Assembly: GCA_947497755.1 (NCBI GenBank) | Contig: CANMHT010000005.1 | Location: 1-64,000, forward strand | Reading direction: 5' to 3' | Length of the DNA stretch: 64,000 nucleotides | DNA from: an uncultured Polaribacter sp. | GTDB taxonomy: Bacteria; Bacteroidota; Bacteroidia; Flavobacteriales; Flavobacteriaceae | In this document: piece after piece, positions 36,640 to 46,316 of the stretch | Numbering within the stretch: position 1 is the stretch's first letter | How the letters are laid out: every line of letters begins with the position of its first letter | The notes under the pieces: generated by a model | What the model was told of the DNA's origin: nothing | Seen by the model: only the letters and a program-made list of their open reading frames with translations | The model's database searches: none | Position numbers and translations under genes: made by a program

Positions 36640-37338
36640 TTATTTTTTCCTAACTGTTCTCTGTTCAATTCTCTTTTCATATCCTTCTCCTTGAAAGATT
36701 CTTTGTACAAAAATACCTGGAGTATGTATCTGGTTTGGATCTAACTCTCCAACTTCAACCAATTCTTCAACCTCAGCAACAGTAATCTTACCTGCCATTG
36801 CCATCATTGGATTAAAATTACGAGCGGTACCTTTAAAGATTAAATTTCCTGCTGTATCTCCTTTCCAAGCTTTTACAAAAGCAAATTCTGGTTCAAAAGC
36901 ATGTTCTAACACATACATTTTCCCGTTAAATTCTCTAGTTTCTTTTCCTTCTGCAACTTCAGTTCCATAACCTGCAGGTGTATAAAAAGCCGGAATTCCA
37001 GCTCCCGTTGCTCTACAACGTTCTGCTAATGTTCCTTGTGGAATTAAATCTACTTCTAATTCTCCCGATAACATTTGACGTTCAAATTCATCATTTTCTC
37101 CTACATAAGAAGAAATCATTTTTTTTATTTGACGTTTTTGTAATAAGAGTCCAAGTCCAAAATCATCTACTCCAGCATTATTAGAAATACACGTTAAGTC
37201 TGTTACTCCTAAATTTACGAGTTCTGTAATACTATTTTCTGGAATACCACAAAGTCCAAAACCTCCTAACATAAATGTCATTCCGTTTTCTACACCTTGT
37301 AGTGCTTCTTTTGCGTTTTTTACTACTTTATTTATCAT
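36640..37338 (-). CDS. scoA: 3-oxoacid CoA-transferase subunit A
   Basis: Subunit A of the succinyl-CoA:3-ketoacid CoA transferase. The 232-aa protein has [13 protein letters not shown] (about residues 23-35), [33 protein letters not shown] and the C-terminal [10 protein letters not shown]. It pairs with scoB across the inserted four-helix-bundle gene and starts 10 bp after the end of the penicillin-binding protein gene. Confidence 0.95.
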   Translation of the reverse strand: MINKVVKNAKEALQGVENGMTFMLGGFGLCGIPENSITELVNLGVTDLTCISNNAGVDDFGLGLLLQKRQIKKMISSYVGENDEFERQMLSGELEVDLIPQGTLAERCRATGAGIPAFYTPAGYGTEVAEGKETREFNGKMYVLEHAFEPEFAFVKAWKGDTAGNLIFKGTARNFNPMMAMAGKITVAEVEELVEVGELDPNQIHTPGIFVQRIFQGEGYEKRIEQRTVRKK

Positions 37339-37348
37339 AATCAGTTGC

Positions 37349-39655
37349 TTAAAAATCTATATCTCCTTTTTTAATTTCTGGTTTCTTTTCTTCTTTTTCA
37401 TCTATCTTTTTCTCTACCGTATTACAATCTAATCGAATAGAAACTTCCTTTTCTGGTTTCTCAAAAGCTTCTTTACTAATATTTAAGCTTGGGTCATTAT
37501 AACATTTACGCATAAATATTGCCCAAGTTGGTAAAGACATCGATGCTCCTTGTCCTTTACCTATTTTTTCAAAATGGATGGCTCTATCTTCTCCTCCTGT
37601 CCAAACTCCAGTAGCTAAATTAGGGACAACTCCCATAAACCATCCATCTGTATGATTTTGTGTTGTTCCTGTTTTTCCAGCAATTGGATTGTTAAATCCA
37701 TATGGATACCCCGTAACATATCCTGGTCTTGGAGATGTAGTTCTTAATCGAATTCCAGAACCTCCTGTGGTAACTCCTTCTAATAAGTTTAAAACCACAT
37801 AAGCAGATTCTTCACTTAATACTTCTTGAGTTTTAGGAGTAGACTGCATTAATACCGTTCCGTTTTTATCTTCTATACGAGTAATCATCATTGGTTCTAC
37901 TCGTAATCCTTTGTTAGCAAACATTCCATACGCAGAAACCATTTCGTACAAAGTAAGCTCAACAGAACCTAAGGCAATTGATGGTCCTGGTGGAATCTTA
38001 TTTTCCACTCCAGCAGCTTGTGCCAATCGTATTACGTTTTGCGGACCAACCATATCAATCATTCTTGCAGACATGGTATTTACAGAATTGGCCAAGGCTT
38101 TCTTTAAAGACATCGTTCCTTTATAACGCATCGGATTATCTCCAGAGTTTTTAGGTGTCCAAGCTTTTGGTATTCCGTATTTTCCTTTCGGAATTGTGTA
38201 TAAAGAAATAGGATATGTGTCACAAGGAGATAGTTTTAACTGATTGATTGCTGTTGCATATACAAATGGTTTAAACGTAGATCCTACTTGTCTTTTTCCT
38301 TGTTTTACATGATCGTATTTAAAATGTTTATTGTTGATTCCTCCAACCCAAGCTTTGATATGTCCTGTTTGTGGCTCCATAGATAACAACCCAGAATGCA
38401 AGAAATATTTGTAATATCTTATTGAATCTGCTGGTGTCATTAATGTATCGATATCTCCTTTGTGAGAAAAGATTTTCATTCGGGTTTTACGTTTAAAAGA
38501 AGCTTTTATTTCTTTTTCTGGCACTCCATTTCTCTTCATTTCTCTCCATCGGTCAGAGTTCTTCATTGCACGTGTTAAGATCATTTCTATTTGCTCGTCT
38601 TCTAAATCATAAAAAGGAGCTGTTTTATTCTTCTTTTGTTCTGTAAAAAAGTAATCTTGTAGGTTAGAAATGTGTTCTGTTACTGCCTCTTCTGCATATT
38701 TTTGCATACGAGAATCTATGGTTACATAAATCTTTAAACCGTCTCTATAGATATTATAAGTCTCTCCGTTAGGTTTTGGATTTTTCTTTACCCAGCTTTT
38801 CAAATAATCTCTTAAATACTCTCTAAAATAGGTAGCATATCCATCACTGTGGCTTTCTGGAGTAAAATTAATTTTAAGTGGCAACTTTTGAAGTGAATCT
38901 TTTTCTTGTTCTGTGATGTATCCTTTTTTAGCCATCTGAGCAAAAACGACATTCCTTCTATTAAAAGACTTCTTTTTAGAAATTTCTCTATTAGGATTGT
39001 ATTGCCTTGGGTTCTTTAACATGGCAACCAAAATAGCAGACTCTTCAATTTTTAAATCTTTTGGCTCTTTTCCAAAATAGATTCTTGAAGCAGAACGAAT
39101 ACCAGAAGCTCTAAATAAAAATCCTTGGGTGTTTAAATACATCGCAATGATTTCTTCTTTTGTATACTGCCTTTCTAATTTAATGGCCACTACCCATTCT
39201 TTTGCTTTTTGTAATATTCTTTTTACCGTATTGCTAGAAGCTTGTTTGGTAAATAGGTTTTTTGCCAATTGCTGAGTAACCGTACTTGCTCCTCCGCCTT
39301 TTCCAAACTTAGAAACGGCTCTTGCTAAACCTCTAAAATCAATTCCAGAATGTTCATAAAAACGTTCATCTTCAGTAGCAACCAAAGCCTGAACTAAATT
39401 CTCTGGTAAGTCTTTAAACTGAATTGGTGTTCTATTCTCTTTTGCGTAGGTTCCTAAGGTTTTACCATCAGAAGAAATAATTTCTGTTGCTAAATTACTT
39501 TCTGGATTTTCTAATTCTTCAAAGGTTGGCAAAGGACCAAAAACTCCCCAAGAGGCCAAAATAAATAGTAAAAGTACAGACAAAAACCCTCCAATGATTA
39601 TGCCCCAAAACCATCTTATGTATTTTTTAAAACTCGTCGTTTTTTTCTTCGTCAT
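37349..39655 (-). CDS. Penicillin-binding protein 1A (bifunctional class A)
   Basis: A membrane-anchored peptidoglycan synthase with both activities, 768 aa. One N-terminal helix (about 15-36) precedes a GT51 transglycosylase domain with catalytic E95 ([14 protein letters not shown]) and a transpeptidase with S459-TF-K462, S524-V-N526 and K661-TG. The lysine/glutamate-rich tail ends in a short acidic segment. It is 3 bp downstream of gldH, so they are co-transcribed. Confidence 0.95.
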   Translation of the reverse strand: MTKKKTTSFKKYIRWFWGIIIGGFLSVLLLFILASWGVFGPLPTFEELENPESNLATEIISSDGKTLGTYAKENRTPIQFKDLPENLVQALVATEDERFYEHSGIDFRGLARAVSKFGKGGGASTVTQQLAKNLFTKQASSNTVKRILQKAKEWVVAIKLERQYTKEEIIAMYLNTQGFLFRASGIRSASRIYFGKEPKDLKIEESAILVAMLKNPRQYNPNREISKKKSFNRRNVVFAQMAKKGYITEQEKDSLQKLPLKINFTPESHSDGYATYFREYLRDYLKSWVKKNPKPNGETYNIYRDGLKIYVTIDSRMQKYAEEAVTEHISNLQDYFFTEQKKNKTAPFYDLEDEQIEMILTRAMKNSDRWREMKRNGVPEKEIKASFKRKTRMKIFSHKGDIDTLMTPADSIRYYKYFLHSGLLSMEPQTGHIKAWVGGINNKHFKYDHVKQGKRQVGSTFKPFVYATAINQLKLSPCDTYPISLYTIPKGKYGIPKAWTPKNSGDNPMRYKGTMSLKKALANSVNTMSARMIDMVGPQNVIRLAQAAGVENKIPPGPSIALGSVELTLYEMVSAYGMFANKGLRVEPMMITRIEDKNGTVLMQSTPKTQEVLSEESAYVVLNLLEGVTTGGSGIRLRTTSPRPGYVTGYPYGFNNPIAGKTGTTQNHTDGWFMGVVPNLATGVWTGGEDRAIHFEKIGKGQGASMSLPTWAIFMRKCYNDPSLNISKEAFEKPEKEVSIRLDCNTVEKKIDEKEEKKPEIKKGDIDF

Positions 39656-39658
39656 TTG

Positions 39659-40150
39659 TTAATTCTTTTCAATTCTAAATCCTACTTCTGTTATTCCTTT
39701 TAAAGAGTGTAGACCTTGAGTCTCTCCATTTTTACGCATTGCTTGATGTATAGATAGTGTATATTCTCCTGAGTTTGGAAACACTACATTTTCTTTATAA
39801 AACAATTTATTTTCTTTTATTTCTGTAAGTCCAGATCCCAAAAACCTTCCTGAAGCATCTGTCATTTCATATTCTAGAGTATCAACAATTTTCTTGCCAT
39901 TTGGAAAATCCAACTGAGTAATTAAAAACAAATTACTAAAAGGATAATCATTGTTATTTCTAACGTTGATAAACAAGTTACTTCGTTGTAAAGTATCTGA
40001 CACTGAAAACGAAAAATGCATTTCTTTTTTTGCATCCCAAGATTGGTTTGAAACTGTTTGATACGAATCGTAAACACGTTTCGAATCGCACGATATCACA
40101 AACATTATAACAAAAGCAAGTAGGTATATTTTACTGTTGTTTGTTTTCAT
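39659..40150 (-). CDS. gldH: Gliding motility lipoprotein GldH
   Basis: GldH is a lipoprotein needed for gliding in Flavobacterium-like bacteria. From the ATG at 40150 the protein is 163 aa with lipobox VISC (Cys21); an upstream frame of 31 residues, low in complexity, overlaps ricT and is not credible. The conserved blocks are SDTLQRSNLFINVRNNNDYPFSNLFL and GSGLTEIKENKLFYK. Its start overlaps the 3' end of ricT by 20 bp. With sprE at 6.3-8.5 kb, this marks a gliding/type IX secretion organism. Confidence 0.92.
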   Translation of the reverse strand: MKTNNSKIYLLAFVIMFVISCDSKRVYDSYQTVSNQSWDAKKEMHFSFSVSDTLQRSNLFINVRNNNDYPFSNLFLITQLDFPNGKKIVDTLEYEMTDASGRFLGSGLTEIKENKLFYKENVVFPNSGEYTLSIHQAMRKNGETQGLHSLKGITEVGFRIEKN

Positions 40151-41504
40151 TTTTTGAATTTGGGTTTCCGTTTCGTTTTCTGTTTCTATTATTTCTCTTT
40201 GGTTTCGGTTTATTTCCTTGTTGATTTGGTTTATTAGCAACATTTTTAGCAGCAGGTTTTCCTTTTTGTTGAGCTTGCTGCTTTCCTTTTTGCTGTGTTT
40301 GTTTCTTTTGTGGTTGCTTTTTCTGAGCTGGCTGATTTGTTTTTTTAGCTACCGCTTGTTTTTTGCGGTTTCTATTATTTCTTCTTCTTCCTTTTTTCTG
40401 CTTTGGCGCATCAAAACGAGTTAAACTATCTTGTCCAACAACATTTTCAAAATTTATTTTAACCTCTTCTGCTAAATCAGATTCATAATCTTCTAACGGA
40501 GCAGCTTCTTCATTATTTTTGTTAAGATCAATAATTTCTTGCACTTGATCTAAGGTTAATTTATACCACTTAAAGCTATTGTCTTTATAAGTATACCAAA
40601 GTTGTTCTTTAAAAATATCCATCTTTACAAAAACAGCTAGTCCACTTTCTGTTTTTAGTACAGTATCTTGCTTTGGAAACGCTTTTAACGCATCTAAATA
40701 GGCATCTAACTCAAAATTTAAACAGCATTTTAATTTTCCACATTGTCCAGATAATTTCAATGGGTTTAATGATAACTGTTGATATCTTGCTGCTGCCGTA
40801 TTTACTTTCCTAAAATCTGTTAGCCAAGTAGAACAACATAGTTCTCTACCACAAGAACCAACTCCTCCTAAACGAGCAGCTTCTTGGCGCATTCCAACTT
40901 GCTTCATTTCTACACGAATAGAAAAAGCGCTAGCTAAATCTCTAATTAATTGTCTAAAATCTACACGTTCATCTGCAGTATAATAGAAAGTGGCTTTTTT
41001 ACCATCTCCTTGATATTCTACATCTGATAATTTCATTTTTAACTCTAAACGACTGATAATTTCTCTTCCTCTACGTTGCGTTTCAAGCTCTTTATCTCTG
41101 GCCGTTTGCCAAATATCAATGTCTTTTTGAGAGGCTTTTCTAAAGATTTTTTTTATGTCTTCACTATCTTCAGTAACCTTTCGTTTTTTCATTTGCACTT
41201 TTACCAATTCTCCTCCTAAAGAAACAATTCCGATGTCATGTCCAGGTGATCCTTCTACAGCAACAACATCTCCCATTGAGATGCTTAAATTTTCTGTATT
41301 CTTAAAAAAGTGTTTGCGTCCGTTTTTAAAACGAACTTCGTAAATATTAAATGGAGCTTCGCCACTTGGCAAAGTCATGTTCGATAACCAGTCAAAAACA
41401 GCTAATTTACTTCCGCTACCGCAAGTTCCAGTACCACAATTACCATTGCTTTTACAACCATTGGGTACGCCGTTTTTTTTAGTTGAGCAACTGCTACAGC
41501 TCAT
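40131..41504 (-). CDS. ricT: PSP1-domain protein (RicT/YaaT type)
   Basis: A 457-aa protein with a PSP1 domain (about residues 45-305) as in Bacillus RicT, which affects RNA processing. The N-terminus has clustered cysteines (MSCSSCSTKKNGVPNGCKSN) and the middle has RLGGVGSCGRELCCSTWL and SGQCGKLKCCLNFEL, where cysteines could bind iron-sulfur or zinc. The C-terminal ~110 residues are a lysine/glutamine/asparagine-rich low-complexity tail, a possible nucleic-acid-binding region. The gene comes just before gldH, an arrangement seen across Flavobacteriia. Confidence 0.88.
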   Translation of the reverse strand: MSCSSCSTKKNGVPNGCKSNGNCGTGTCGSGSKLAVFDWLSNMTLPSGEAPFNIYEVRFKNGRKHFFKNTENLSISMGDVVAVEGSPGHDIGIVSLGGELVKVQMKKRKVTEDSEDIKKIFRKASQKDIDIWQTARDKELETQRRGREIISRLELKMKLSDVEYQGDGKKATFYYTADERVDFRQLIRDLASAFSIRVEMKQVGMRQEAARLGGVGSCGRELCCSTWLTDFRKVNTAAARYQQLSLNPLKLSGQCGKLKCCLNFELDAYLDALKAFPKQDTVLKTESGLAVFVKMDIFKEQLWYTYKDNSFKWYKLTLDQVQEIIDLNKNNEEAAPLEDYESDLAEEVKINFENVVGQDSLTRFDAPKQKKGRRRNNRNRKKQAVAKKTNQPAQKKQPQKKQTQQKGKQQAQQKGKPAAKNVANKPNQQGNKPKPKRNNRNRKRNGNPNSKNENKQQ

Positions 41505-41799
41505 AGAATTTTATAGTGTTGAAAAACAACTGTTTATTTAAATCCCTAAAACAGTGTTTTTGTAAGTTCTTAATTTGTTTGACAATAATCAATATCACAT
41601 TGATTAATCTGTAAATATACGCATTCTGTAAGAATGAGAAAACTAGAAAATTTTGTGCTTTTAACAAACTATTAGAAACCGTTCTGAATACTACTAAATT
41701 GGTAATTTTATTCTTCTTTTTTAACACAAATCGTTCTCTTTCGATTGCTTTCAAAGTTGATTTTAACTAACTTTCGCTATTCTATAAATTAGAACATGA
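41505..41799. other. Spacer between ricT and a methyltransferase gene
   Basis: About 295 bp. Only an 86-codon minus-strand frame of low credibility crosses it. Its ends overlap the ricT start, and its composition gives no domain, so I take it as non-coding divergent promoter DNA. No clear TAnnTTTG match was found. Confidence 0.6.
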
Positions 41800-42444
41800 A
41801 TGAGTAAAGAAATAAGAACAAAATTTGGCGTAAATGAAGAAAAGCCTAACCAGTGGTTTGAAACTCTTTATGCAGAAACCAATGTAAAAGGAGAAGGTGT
41901 TCCTTGGGCTAATATGGCTTCGCATCCAATGTTTAAAAGTTGGTTACTAAACAATTCTTTTTCTGGAAAAGGAAAAACTGCTTTGGTTGTTGGTTGCGGA
42001 CTGGGAGATGACGCTATTGAACTTGAATCTCTAGGGTTTAAGGTAACCGCTTTTGATGTTTCTGATAGCGCTATTGAACTCTGTAAAAAAAGGTTTCCAA
42101 CATCAACAGTAAATTTTGTTCAAGCAGATTTAATCAAAGGAATTCCAGAATGGAAACATCAATTTGATGTTGTTTTAGAAATATTTACCATTCAAGCCTT
42201 GCCTCCAAAATATGAAAACGTGCTCATTGAACATATAGCAGATTTTGTAAAAGAAAACGGACAGCTTATTCTCATTACCGAAATTAAAGAAGAAAAAAGA
42301 AATTTTGAAAATGGCCCGCCTTGGTTGTTAAATTCAACATATATCAATGCGTTTGAGTCGTTAGGTTTACAAAAAAGTTCCCAGTTAATAAATACAACAA
42401 CCGAAATGGGTGATGAAATTCATTTAACCATCTTTCAGAAATAA
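41800..42444 (+). CDS. Class I SAM-dependent methyltransferase
   Basis: A 214-aa protein with the Rossmann glycine motif VVGCGLGDDAIEL (about residues 64-76), acidic motif II (KVTAFDVSDSAIELC) and a middle VVLEIFTIQALPP, typical of small thiopurine-S-methyltransferase-like enzymes. The substrate is unknown. It stands alone between ricT, which is divergent, and an AraC gene. Confidence 0.82.
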   Translation: MSKEIRTKFGVNEEKPNQWFETLYAETNVKGEGVPWANMASHPMFKSWLLNNSFSGKGKTALVVGCGLGDDAIELESLGFKVTAFDVSDSAIELCKKRFPTSTVNFVQADLIKGIPEWKHQFDVVLEIFTIQALPPKYENVLIEHIADFVKENGQLILITEIKEEKRNFENGPPWLLNSTYINAFESLGLQKSSQLINTTTEMGDEIHLTIFQK

Positions 42445-42499
42445 TATTCGTTTCATTTCATTAAAAATTTAAAGTATCTTTCTCTAAGATTTATTTTGC

Positions 42500-43336
42500 A
42501 TGGCATATCAAGAAAAAATAATTACATACAAAAATCGAGTTGTTTTTATAAAACTATCGATGCCTTCTTTTGATAGAACTTTAAAACAATATGTAGAAGA
42601 TGAGGCTTGTTTTATGTTTGTAAATAAAGGAGAAGTTGGTGTGAGAACTCCCAATGAATATTTACACCTAAACAAAGACACTGCTATGATAGCCAAATGT
42701 CTAAACTATTTCTTTGAACCAAGTAATAATAAAGAAGCCTGTAAAGACGGTATAGAATCTATTGGTGTTTTTCTTTATCCTTCTTTGGTTGAAGAGCTGT
42801 TTGATTTAGATCTTAACGCTTCTAATCACAATATTGATTATAATGTAAAACAAGTACAAGTAGATTTAATGCTAAACAACTTTAGACAAAGTATTGATAT
42901 TCTTTTAGACAACCCAGAATTAGTTGATCAAAACATGGTGAAAATTAAACTAAAAGAATTTATTCAGTTACTTGTAAAATCACAAAATGCACCTACTCAA
43001 TTAGACTATTTAGCTGCCTTGTTTAAGCCAAATGAAACGGCTTTTAAAAAAGTAATACAACAAAATACGTTCGCAAACCTTACTGTAAAAGAGCTTGCTT
43101 TATTAACACACTTAAGTGAATCTTCTTTTAAAAGAAAGTTTAACCAAGTTTATAAAACAAGTCCAAAAAAATATCTGACCGAGAAAAAAGTGGAGCGCGC
43201 TGCTCAACTCTTAAAATCTAATGCTTCTAGAGTTTCTGAAATTGCTTATGATGTTGGTTTCGATTCTGTATCAACATTTAATAGAAATTTTACTGCTTAT
43301 TTCGGAAAATCTCCTTCTGATTATCGCTTGAACTAA
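42500..43336 (+). CDS. AraC family transcriptional regulator
   Basis: A 278-aa regulator with an N-terminal cupin-like sensing domain (about 1-165) and a C-terminal double helix-turn-helix domain (about 180-275; LTVKELALLTHLSESSFKRKF, SEIAYDVGFDSVSTFNRNF-type, GKSPSDYR). It is 83 bp upstream of a small membrane-protein gene and an SDR gene in the same direction and may control them, an inference from layout. Confidence 0.9.
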   Translation: MAYQEKIITYKNRVVFIKLSMPSFDRTLKQYVEDEACFMFVNKGEVGVRTPNEYLHLNKDTAMIAKCLNYFFEPSNNKEACKDGIESIGVFLYPSLVEELFDLDLNASNHNIDYNVKQVQVDLMLNNFRQSIDILLDNPELVDQNMVKIKLKEFIQLLVKSQNAPTQLDYLAALFKPNETAFKKVIQQNTFANLTVKELALLTHLSESSFKRKFNQVYKTSPKKYLTEKKVERAAQLLKSNASRVSEIAYDVGFDSVSTFNRNFTAYFGKSPSDYRLN

Positions 43337-43418
43337 TTTGAGCAGTTTTTGACCTAAATCGTGTTTTCATCTTTACCAAAGCTCATGACCTTTGTATCAA
43401 CATTTAAAATACATGGTT

Positions 43419-43820
43419 ATGAACAGTTTAAAAATTTTAAAAATCTATTTATTTATTGCTGGACTAATTTTAACAGCAATTGGCAGTTTAACAACTTTTA
43501 ATCCTATTGCAATTAAAGCCAATGAAGGTATTGATATTGCTGGCAATTCTAGTGCTCTTAATGACGTACGTTCTTTTGGTGTTTTACTATTAGCCTTCGC
43601 ATTTTTCTCTTTTTTAGGGAGTTTTAAAAATGCGTTAAGAAAATCTGCTGCCATAACTATACCTCTTCTTTTTCTTTCACTTGGAATTGGAAGATTATTA
43701 AGTATTCTTCTTGATGGAATGCCTTCTGATGGAATGGTAAAAGCAACAGGACTAGAAATTATTTTAGGAATTCTTGGACTAGTACTTTTTAGCCTAAACA
43801 GCAAAAAACAATCACTTTAA
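43419..43820 (+). CDS. Four-helix membrane protein (DUF4345-like)
   Basis: A 133-aa protein with four hydrophobic helices (about residues 5-25, 50-70, 76-96 and 110-128). ALNDVRSFGVLLLAFAFFSFLGS resembles DUF4345. I chose the ATG at 43419; ATG 43413 and a TTG at 43392 are alternatives. It lies 11 bp before the SDR gene, so the two form an operon. Confidence 0.75.
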   Translation: MNSLKILKIYLFIAGLILTAIGSLTTFNPIAIKANEGIDIAGNSSALNDVRSFGVLLLAFAFFSFLGSFKNALRKSAAITIPLLFLSLGIGRLLSILLDGMPSDGMVKATGLEIILGILGLVLFSLNSKKQSL

Positions 43821-43831
43821 AAACAAAAAAC

Positions 43832-44752
43832 ATGAATAAATCCATATTAATAACAGGTGCCAATGCCGGAATCGGTAAAGAAACCGCTAGGCAATTGGCT
43901 TTGCAAAAAGATACTGAGCTAATTTATTTAGCATGTAGAAATCTTAAAAAGGCAGAAATTGCTAAAAAAGAACTTATAAATGCTACTGGAAAAGATATTT
44001 TTAAAATTGTTATACTAGATGTATCCAAACCAGAAAGTGTAAGAAAAGCGGTTCGTTCTTTGGCAAATCCTATTGATGCTTTAATTATGAATGCTGGTGG
44101 AACTGGAGGAAAAACACCAGAAAAAATTACCAAGGATGGAGTTACTGAATTAACAGCTTCTAATTTACTAGGACATGTGGTTCTTGTTGATGAGCTAATT
44201 CATCAGCATAAATTAAACAATGTTGCTTTATTTGCTAGTTCTGAAGCGGCAAGAGGTATCAAAAAAATGGGAATGAAACGCCCTAATTTAACAGCGTATT
44301 CTGTAGAAGAATTTGCCGCTATTTTTAATGGCACAAAATTTAATGGTGATTTTGACCCTTTTCAGGTGTACGGATGGATAAAATATGCTGGTACTCTTTG
44401 GATGAGTAATATGGCAAGAAAACATCCAAACATTAAATTTATAAGCATGAGTCCTGGAGGTACTAGAGGAACTAATGGAATGAATGATTTGCCTCTTTTA
44501 AAAAGAATTTTCTTAAAACATATTGGGATGAAACTTATTATGCCGTTGATGGGAATGTCTCATTCTGTAGAAAAAGGTGCCAAACGCTTTGTTGATGGCA
44601 TTAACAATTCTTCATTTAAAAGTGGAGCCTTTTATGCAAGTAAAGAAAATGTTTTAACTGGTAAAGTAGTTAATCAAAGTAGCATCTGGAAAGATTTAGA
44701 CAACCCGTCTTATCAAAATAATGCAGATGCTGCCATTCATCAATTTGTATAG
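43832..44752 (+). CDS. Short-chain dehydrogenase/reductase
   Basis: A 306-aa SDR with the NAD(P)-binding TGANAGIG (residues 8-15), NAG (87-89) in MNAGG, active Ser in FASSEAAR (136-137) and YxxxK at Y180-K184. The C-terminal ~100 residues are longer than classical SDRs, as in the retinol-dehydrogenase-like branch. The substrate is unknown. It closes the AraC/DUF4345/SDR group. Confidence 0.85.
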   Translation: MNKSILITGANAGIGKETARQLALQKDTELIYLACRNLKKAEIAKKELINATGKDIFKIVILDVSKPESVRKAVRSLANPIDALIMNAGGTGGKTPEKITKDGVTELTASNLLGHVVLVDELIHQHKLNNVALFASSEAARGIKKMGMKRPNLTAYSVEEFAAIFNGTKFNGDFDPFQVYGWIKYAGTLWMSNMARKHPNIKFISMSPGGTRGTNGMNDLPLLKRIFLKHIGMKLIMPLMGMSHSVEKGAKRFVDGINNSSFKSGAFYASKENVLTGKVVNQSSIWKDLDNPSYQNNADAAIHQFV

Positions 44753-44785
44753 ATAAAACCAACATCCCTCAATTAAGATACAACT

Positions 44786-44826
44786 AAAAAAGCTGTTTAT
44801 AACTTATAGTAAATAAACAGCTTTTT
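44786..44826. terminator. Bidirectional terminator between the SDR and ferredoxin genes
   Basis: AAAAAGCTGTTTAT (44787-44800) pairs with 44813-44826 across a 12-nt loop, ending in T5 on the plus strand and U5 on the minus strand. It serves both convergent genes. Confidence 0.8.
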
Positions 44827-44835
44827 AATTGAGTT

Positions 44836-45066
44836 TTAGGTTTGCTTAACCTCTATAATATTTACTGGACAGGCTTTTTTTGCTTCGTTTGCTGGATCAA
44901 AAATAGATTCATCATAGGATTTAATTGTAAAAAAACCTTTTTTTTCAGAAGAGTGTAATAAAACAGATTTCCCGTCTTTTTTAGACATCTGAAACTGTGC
45001 AGGTGCAACTTCTACACAGTAATTACAACCAATACATTTATTTCTTTGTAAAGTAATTACAACCAT
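44836..45066 (-). CDS. 4Fe-4S ferredoxin
   Basis: A 76-aa single-cluster ferredoxin with ligands C11, C14, C17 and C66 (CIGCNYC and KACPVN). It lies at the end of the trhO-trhP-ferredoxin group; the stop of trhP and its start overlap by a base, so the two are translationally coupled. This suggests that it supplies electrons to TrhP or its partners, by inference. Confidence 0.9.
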   Translation of the reverse strand: MVVITLQRNKCIGCNYCVEVAPAQFQMSKKDGKSVLLHSSEKKGFFTIKSYDESIFDPANEAKKACPVNIIEVKQT

Positions 45067-46313
45067 TATGCTTTGGCAAATTCTGTTTTAACAATCTTAT
45101 ACAACTTATCAGAAGAGCGAATTCTAAAATCTAATTTCATAGTTACTTCATCTCCTTTTGTTGCTTTTTCTGCTGGAGCATCGTTTACGAACATTTGTTT
45201 TAATTCCATTTCTTGAGCTCCTGTAGTTGGTCCTGTTATTAAAATGGTATCTCCAATTGCTACATCATATGCTTCAATCTTAAATTCACCCACTTGTGCT
45301 TTCTGAAAATAATGCACTCCTTTTCCTAAATACACCTTCTTTTGAGTTGCATGTGAACCTGGTTCTTTACTCCATTCTCCTAATTTCTGACCTAAATAGT
45401 AACCGTTCCAAAAACCACGATTGTACACTTTCTCTAACTCTTGCATCCATGAAATTACCTTTTCTTTATCATAAGTTCCATCTGCCAAACTATCTATAGC
45501 ATCTCGATAACACTTAATTACTTTGGCTACATATTCTGGAGCTCTTCCTCGTCCTTCAATCTTTAGTACTTTAATTCCAGCATCTGCTACCTGATCTAAA
45601 AAGTCTATGGTACATAAATCTTTTGGAGACATGATGTATTCATTATCTAACTCCATTTCAAAACCAGATTCCTGATCAATTACAGTATATTTTTTTCTAC
45701 AATTTTGTTTACAAGCACCTCTATTTGCAGATGAATTATGCGAGTGTAAACTCATATAACATTTACCAGAAACAGCCATACATAGCGCTCCGTGTCCAAA
45801 AATTTCTATTTCTAGCAAACGCCCTGAAGGTCCTTTAATTTGTTCTTTTTCTATTTGTTCGGTAATCTTTTTTACCTGACGTAAACTCAACTCTCTACTT
45901 AATACTACCGTATCAGCAAACATGGCATAAAACTTTACCGTTTCTATGTTTGTAATGTTAATTTGAGTAGAAATATGCACTTCCATTTGCTCAGCTCTTG
46001 CCATAGCAATTACCGCTTGATCCATAGCAATTACTGCTGTAATATTTGCTTCTTTTGCCCTTTTTATCAAGGTTTTTACAATAGACAAATCATGATCATA
46101 AACAATCGTATTAAGTGTTAGATAAGTTCTAACTCCTTTTTCAGAACATCGTTTTGAAATTTCTTCTAAATCATCTAAGGTAAAATTGATAGAAGCTCTT
46201 GCGCGCATATTTAACTGTTCTACTCCAAAATACACAGAGTCACAACCATTATCTAAAGCAGCTTGTAAAGATTCAAAATTACCAGCTGGCGCCATTAATT
46301 CAATTTTCTGCAT
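45066..46313 (-). CDS. trhP: U32-family tRNA hydroxylation protein (TrhP-like)
   Basis: A 415-aa U32 'peptidase-like' protein. Such proteins act not as proteases but in RNA/cofactor hydroxylation; TrhP makes 5-hydroxyuridine at position 34 of tRNA, using prephenate in E. coli. It has MELMAPAGNFESLQAALDNGCD-type N-terminus, DAVYFG-like SVYFGVEQLNMRA, the cysteine block GKCYMSLHSHNSSANRGACKQNCRKKY (key Cys at about residues 180, 195 and 199) for an Fe-S cluster, and a C-terminal beta domain. It lies between trhO and the ferredoxin gene, 3 bp from trhO. Confidence 0.85.
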   Translation of the reverse strand: MQKIELMAPAGNFESLQAALDNGCDSVYFGVEQLNMRARASINFTLDDLEEISKRCSEKGVRTYLTLNTIVYDHDLSIVKTLIKRAKEANITAVIAMDQAVIAMARAEQMEVHISTQINITNIETVKFYAMFADTVVLSRELSLRQVKKITEQIEKEQIKGPSGRLLEIEIFGHGALCMAVSGKCYMSLHSHNSSANRGACKQNCRKKYTVIDQESGFEMELDNEYIMSPKDLCTIDFLDQVADAGIKVLKIEGRGRAPEYVAKVIKCYRDAIDSLADGTYDKEKVISWMQELEKVYNRGFWNGYYLGQKLGEWSKEPGSHATQKKVYLGKGVHYFQKAQVGEFKIEAYDVAIGDTILITGPTTGAQEMELKQMFVNDAPAEKATKGDEVTMKLDFRIRSSDKLYKIVKTEFAKA

Positions 46314-46316
46314 GTC

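Noticed and set aside
39659..40243. Longer GldH form starting at 40243
   Set aside because: The extra 31 residues are translated from the low-complexity 3' end of ricT in another frame and would hide the lipoprotein signal.
41494..41754. 86-codon minus-strand frame upstream of ricT
   Set aside because: It overlaps the ricT start, has no domain or signal, and its hydrophobic stretches look like chance translation of AT-rich spacer.
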